DNA of 64,000 nucleotides from Pagrus major (lineage: Eukaryota > Chordata > Actinopteri > Spariformes > Sparidae), in assembly GCF_040436345.1 (NCBI RefSeq), contig NC_133223.1:31401493-31465492 (forward strand), in the 5' to 3' direction. A program made the position numbers and the translations under genes. This document shows, one piece after another, positions 60,172-64,000 of this stretch; the first letter of the stretch is position 1; each line of letters opens with the position of its first letter. Below the pieces are notes generated by a model, which ran no database searches, had not been told where the DNA came from, and saw only the letters and a program-made list of their open reading frames with translations.

Positions 60172-61202
60172 CATACAAGTAACATTTAGTGCTTTATAGA
60201 CGAGTAATAAGACTTTAAAGTTGATCTATTGACACACAGGGAGTCAGGGCAGTGATTTAAAAACACATTAAAGCAGAACTGAGACAAACACACAGAAACC
60301 AGTCTGTGCAGACTGCAATAAGGCTGCAGATTGTGTGTATAAACTACTTCTGCTGCTCAAAATGACCTTATGTGTGTCTGCTTCATGGTGTTACAGGCAG
60401 CACTTCAGGTATATTTCATATCAGCTGCTGTTATAACGTTATAAACCTCTCACAGAGCTGCTGTTAGTGTTCATTAATGTGATAAGAGATGACAGAGAGG
60501 CGACAATAACCTACACACACATCATTAAACACAACACAGGGGCCCTGTTAGCTGACTGTGCTGTATTCAGAGCTTTTCACATATTCAAGCTAACACGGTT
60601 GTATGAACATGCTAACGTGACACAGCAGGATCACGGCTACACACCTTAGCTAACATGCAAACCTGTCTGTAAAAACACGACTTTTAAAAAAAAGACGAAT
60701 TTTAAAAAGGTTCATATGTCGTTACCAGTTGATAAAGGCAGCTGAGCCGCTGGTTACATGTTTCCCAAACCCTGCAGTGCATCTGCAACAACTTTAAAGT
60801 CAGCTAGCTAACAGCTACCATAACGACTCTGTCACTTAACAGTAACCTTTAGCTAACCAGGTTTCATGACGTCTTAAAAATGAACTAATTAAAAAAAGTT
60901 TCATGCCGAATTTACCTAAACAAGCGACTTGTTTGGGATAGTGTCTCAGTATGAATTTACTGTGTCATTACTCCTGTCATAAACAAGGCAGAGAAAAAAA
61001 CCTTCAAAATCACAACGGAGGTTTGGTGTACCGAACAAAACACAGAGGGATACAAACTAATTGATCTATACACACACAGCAATAAATGAAACTGTACTGA
61101 ACTGCACTTAAATAAAGCAGATTCACACAGAATGGTCCAGTTACCTGGTTCGTGTCCTCAGAGAAGAGCTGCTCCGATCAGAGTGAATCTCATCAGCGAC
61201 AT

Positions 61203-61336
61203 TTTAAGAGGGAATTAAAAGTTTTGGCGCGGATCGCCTGTCTGAGTCGTGGGCGGGACTTATTTTGCGCGCGAAATTGCCCTTTTTGGCGCGCGGCGCC
61301 TTCATTCGTCACTGAGTCTGTGGGCGGGACTTATAC
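61203..61336 (-). promoter_or_regulatory. Promoter with E2F-like sites and duplicated GC boxes
   Basis: Immediately upstream of the minus-strand first exon. E2F-type cores TTTTGGCGCGG (61222-61232), TTTTGCGCGCGAAATT (61263-61278) and TTTTTGGCGCGC (61283-61295) lie between two copies of GTGGGCGGGACTTAT (61249-61263 and 61320-61334). No TATA or CCAAT box. This cluster is typical of G1/S-regulated promoters. Confidence 0.6.
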
Positions 61337-62470
61337 AGACAGCACCTGAGTGACAGTTACCTGGATCAGACCAGAGATTAATAGAGCTGTTATTAAGATT
61401 AAATAAAGTCACGATACTTTAATATTGTGATACTTGGTTTACATTTCTGACTTCAGTAACTGTATCACAATACTTTTAAGAATAATGCAGAAGGAAGATT
61501 TTATCCAAATTCTTCAGGAAAACCCCAAATCATCATCCAGAAGATTGGGTCTTGGGTGCAGGTGGGCCGATCAATAAACAGATGATGAATTTTCATGAAA
61601 AACATTTTTTTAAAAATCGAAAAAACACGCAAATTCAAATTCAATCCCACCCCTTCTCCATCAATCTTTAGCTAATAATTCAGCATAGGCTTCCTCATTT
61701 AATCATAACTTATGAATATATAAATAAATAAATATGTAATATATATGTACATGTATATCATACATAAACATAAAAATATATGTAATTTCTAACCAAATAT
61801 GTCCTGCAAAATATAATTAATTTATCAACATTATCTTATGTATTATAACTTATATATTGATTTGTTTTTGTCTTGTATAAACATGTACTATTCCCATAAT
61901 TAATTAAATATGTTATACTAATTTAAGTAGGTATGTATTCTCCAGCACCTACTTACCCCTCACCATACATATCTACATATTTACACTTTCCTTTCTGCAT
62001 AAATAAATAAATAAATAAATAAACAATGCCTTCCTGCATCCCTGTACCTTGTGAAAATCATGTTTTTGTACATTTATTAACCACAGACTTCAACAGTTTT
62101 TTAATGGAAAATCTTGCAACATATTTCATAAATTATTAATGATTAACCAATAATCGATGACGGTTATCAATTAAAGAAGCTGCTTAAAATGTGCATCCCT
62201 AAATCCAGCAGCTGCTTTCACCTGAGTAAAGGTGTCATTTCTTCCTCCACCACTGGGCAGCTGTTAATGCAGTGCGTCCTCCAGGCCTGTAGGGGCGCTG
62301 TGCGCAGCGCGCCGCAGTACATCAACCCTCCGCCACCCTTCCCTCGGCTTCTTCTTGGTCGTCGCCACATGGACTGCCGGAGGAAGAGACCAGCGTGGTT
62401 CGCAGAGAGCTGCTCAACGAGGCTTGTTGTCATTTTTCGGTCCATGTCTCGTGTAGTTAATTAAATCGAA
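61337..62470. other. Intergenic AT-rich DNA and nifk promoter
   Basis: Mostly AT-rich with AAAT microsatellite runs (61690-61745, 62000-62023). A weak relative of the satellite spacer ('gaattttcatg.aaaa...aaaaatcgaaaaa') is seen near 61587-61625. From about 62260 a CpG-rich stretch probably contains the nifk promoter and 5' UTR. No other gene was seen. Confidence 0.6.
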
Positions 62471-63696
62471 ATGACTGAAAGTAAAGCAGAAACGCTTTCC
62501 AAGCCGCCCAAAGAGCTGCTGGCTCTGAACCCGAAACAGGAGTCCGAGTTCAAGAAGAAGGTCCAGGAGGCGAAGAAGAACCAAAGCAGCAAGGTGGGTC
62601 GAGAGGAAAGTTCGGCCTGAAGCAAACATAAAGCCACGTTAGACGAGGGAGCTTTTACTTTATTGTTTTATCTAACAAAATCTGTTCACTCCTAAAGGTA
62701 ACAGCTGTTTAACTGAACTGTGCAACTCGTCGGATTTTCTGACCAAGCTAATCAGAAATGTGCGCTAGCTTAAATGCTACTGCTAATCCTTTTAGCCACG
62801 ATGGCTACGTACTTTACTTTTTACTCACACAGGATGGATTATTGTGCATTTAAAGGTCATTTTACAGTTTATAGAAACAAAAAATACAAACGTGGATATC
62901 ATACTTATATTTAGTAATAATGCCACAAATATGAGGCTACCTAAAGTAGAGTTAGCAGCATGGTAATGATTGTAATAATGATAAAATAAGTCGTGGTGGT
63001 TCTGGGGAATCACAGGTCTTCATAATACAGTACGCGAACTTTTACTGGTTGCTTTTCATAAAGGATCTTTGTACATGTAAAATTCAAATTAACAGCCCTT
63101 TATATGAGGGTAATAGAAGAGGCTACGACAGCACAATTAATTGAAATATAATCAAAAGTGTACTTTTTGTGTGGAATATATCATAAATGTGTGAAAAACG
63201 ACATCATAAAGAAGAGCTGTAGTGCTGCAGAGATGTCCTCGCCTACAAATCTTCTCCTGGTGTAAGAAAACATGTTTGTTTGGTACAGACCCAGACTGTC
63301 ACATCATCATGATTGGAAACCCACTAATCATAAATTCATGTCGTAATATCTGTCAAAGTGAGCCAAAACAAAAGCCCAACAAAAGCCCCTTTTTATTACA
63401 GACATTTTGTCTTGTCATAGTTTTAAATCCCAGGTATTTACACCGGTATCTCTAAGTATACCAACTATATCTGTTATTAGATAAATGTATAACTGATTCT
63501 TGCCTTGCTTTACAGTGTACAGATGTTAATTTATCACCTTCTTGTTTCCTGTATTTGCTGTTCACAGGGGCTTCGTTTGACTCCCGGGGTGATTTATGTC
63601 GGTCATCTGCCGCTCGGGCTGTTTGAGCCTCAGCTCAAAACTTACTTTGAACAGTTTGGTAAAGTCCTGAGGCTGCGGCTGTCCAGGAGTAAAAAG
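62471..63696 (+). CDS. nifk: MKI67 FHA-domain-interacting nucleolar phosphoprotein, first two coding exons (runs off the right edge)
   Basis: Exon 1 (62471-62593, 41 codons, [27 protein letters not shown]...) and exon 2 (63568-63696, 43 codons) are both phase 0 with GT..AG borders. Exon 2 opens the [43 protein letters not shown], with RNP2-like IYVGHLP and the NIFK-typical RLSRSK segment. Vertebrate NIFK is about 290 residues, so some 200 codons lie beyond the window. The protein binds pre-rRNA and the Ki-67 FHA domain in the nucleolus and at mitotic chromosomes. The start is the first ATG after a CpG-rich leader. Confidence 0.9.
63221..63320 (+). repeat. Dispersed repeat copy B
   Basis: Matches 7555-7665 in the same orientation (gctgcagagatgtcct, acatgtttgtttggta, cacatcatc.tgatt). 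Located in nifk intron 1. Confidence 0.7.
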
Positions 63697-64000
63697 GTAA
63701 GAGACCAGAGTGTAACCTGTGTATATTTTTGAATATGCACCTTATCTTAGTTTTTTATTTTTGTCCACCTTACTGACATTTTATTTGTACACTGATTCTA
63801 TCAAGTTCTACCTTAACTTACTTCCAAGTTTTAAAAAAATTCTTAAATTTGGTAAGAATTAACAAGATGAGTGATTAAATTTGAAGTTTTCCCTCTAAAG
63901 TTTGGCTCAGACTGAAAATGATCTCAGATGTATCAGTGATCTGAGGTCAGATAACTGAGCCTAAAGTATTCTGGTGCATTAAAGCTTATCACCTGTTCAA

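Larger units (their letters stand above)
59350..61202 (-). other. Probable small two-exon transcription unit, unidentified
   Basis: Exon 1 ends at 61145 with a good donor (CCAG-GTAACT). The next exon starts at 59599 after a CT-rich acceptor and runs to a poly(A) signal near 59370. Three readings are possible. From the ATG at 61202 (MSLMRFTLIGAALL) there is an in-frame TGA at codon 15; beyond it the same frame stays open across the splice for 67 more codons, giving GHEPVNSGTCLLCSREPCSDEF... to a stop at 59409. Alternatively an internal ATG in exon 2 gives 51 residues (MSSGLCRKPTTKQLQMEG...). Exon 2 also contains a good internal donor (ACAG-GTCAGT at 59433), so more exons may lie further left. 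The family was not recognised; the unit could be a noncoding RNA. The promoter type suggests cell-cycle expression. Confidence 0.35.

Noticed and set aside
59409-61202. Confident call of a new selenoprotein
   Set aside because: The TGA is in frame and the frame continues, but no SECIS-like structure was seen after the stop and an open frame of this length has a fair chance of arising by accident.

Overview
This is a piece of a vertebrate nuclear genome, almost certainly a ray-finned (teleost) fish. The genes are split by many introns with GT..AG ends. The proteins read from the exons follow known vertebrate families closely, and the introns and spacers carry fish-type dispersed repeats, MITE-like elements and microsatellites. 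No tRNA, rRNA, CRISPR or prokaryotic operon structure was recognised. All gene identities rest on reading exons by eye and recalling the families; no database search was run.

Layout from left to right. (1) 230-9433, minus strand: the first seven coding exons of actr3 (Arp2/3 complex subunit), with the 3' half off the left edge. (2) 9.6-11.2 kb: intergenic, with a TTTA microsatellite and a 0.7 kb compound TTA/GTA array. (3) 11212-13474, plus strand: a three-exon MADF/BESS-type DNA-binding protein gene, followed at once by a TTAA-flanked MITE. (4) 15232-20664, plus strand: a complete 14-exon ddx18 (nucleolar DEAD-box helicase). (5) 22947-37959, minus strand: gk (glycerol kinase), 18 well-supported coding exons plus a tentative terminal exon; it lies tail-to-tail with ddx18. 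(6) 41427-48127, minus strand: a complete 14-exon PDE9-type cGMP phosphodiesterase with one GC-AG intron and a perfect 90-bp hairpin in another intron. (7) 49.75-57.15 kb: a very large minisatellite built from 10-11 bp TTTTGTG-type units, broken up by six near-identical ~117-bp AT-rich spacers whose relative lies about 1 kb upstream. (8) 57.2-59.35 kb: repeat-rich DNA ending in an ~0.9 kb foldback made of two inverted Tc1-like remnants. (9) 59.35-61.2 kb, minus strand: a probable small, unidentified two-exon transcription unit driven by a GC-box/E2F-rich promoter at about 61.2-61.33 kb. (10) 62471 to the end, plus strand: the first two coding exons of nifk (RRM nucleolar protein).

The genes do not form one pathway; this is ordinary vertebrate gene order. 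actr3, ddx18 and nifk also lie near one another on human 2q14, so the window is probably a conserved block with gk and the PDE9 gene placed within it in this lineage. ddx18 and nifk both act in nucleolar ribosome biogenesis.

The most unusual structures are the 7.4 kb composite satellite with its repeat-derived long open frames, the perfect intronic 90-bp inverted repeat, the foldback element, and the small E2F-promoter transcription unit with an in-frame TGA.
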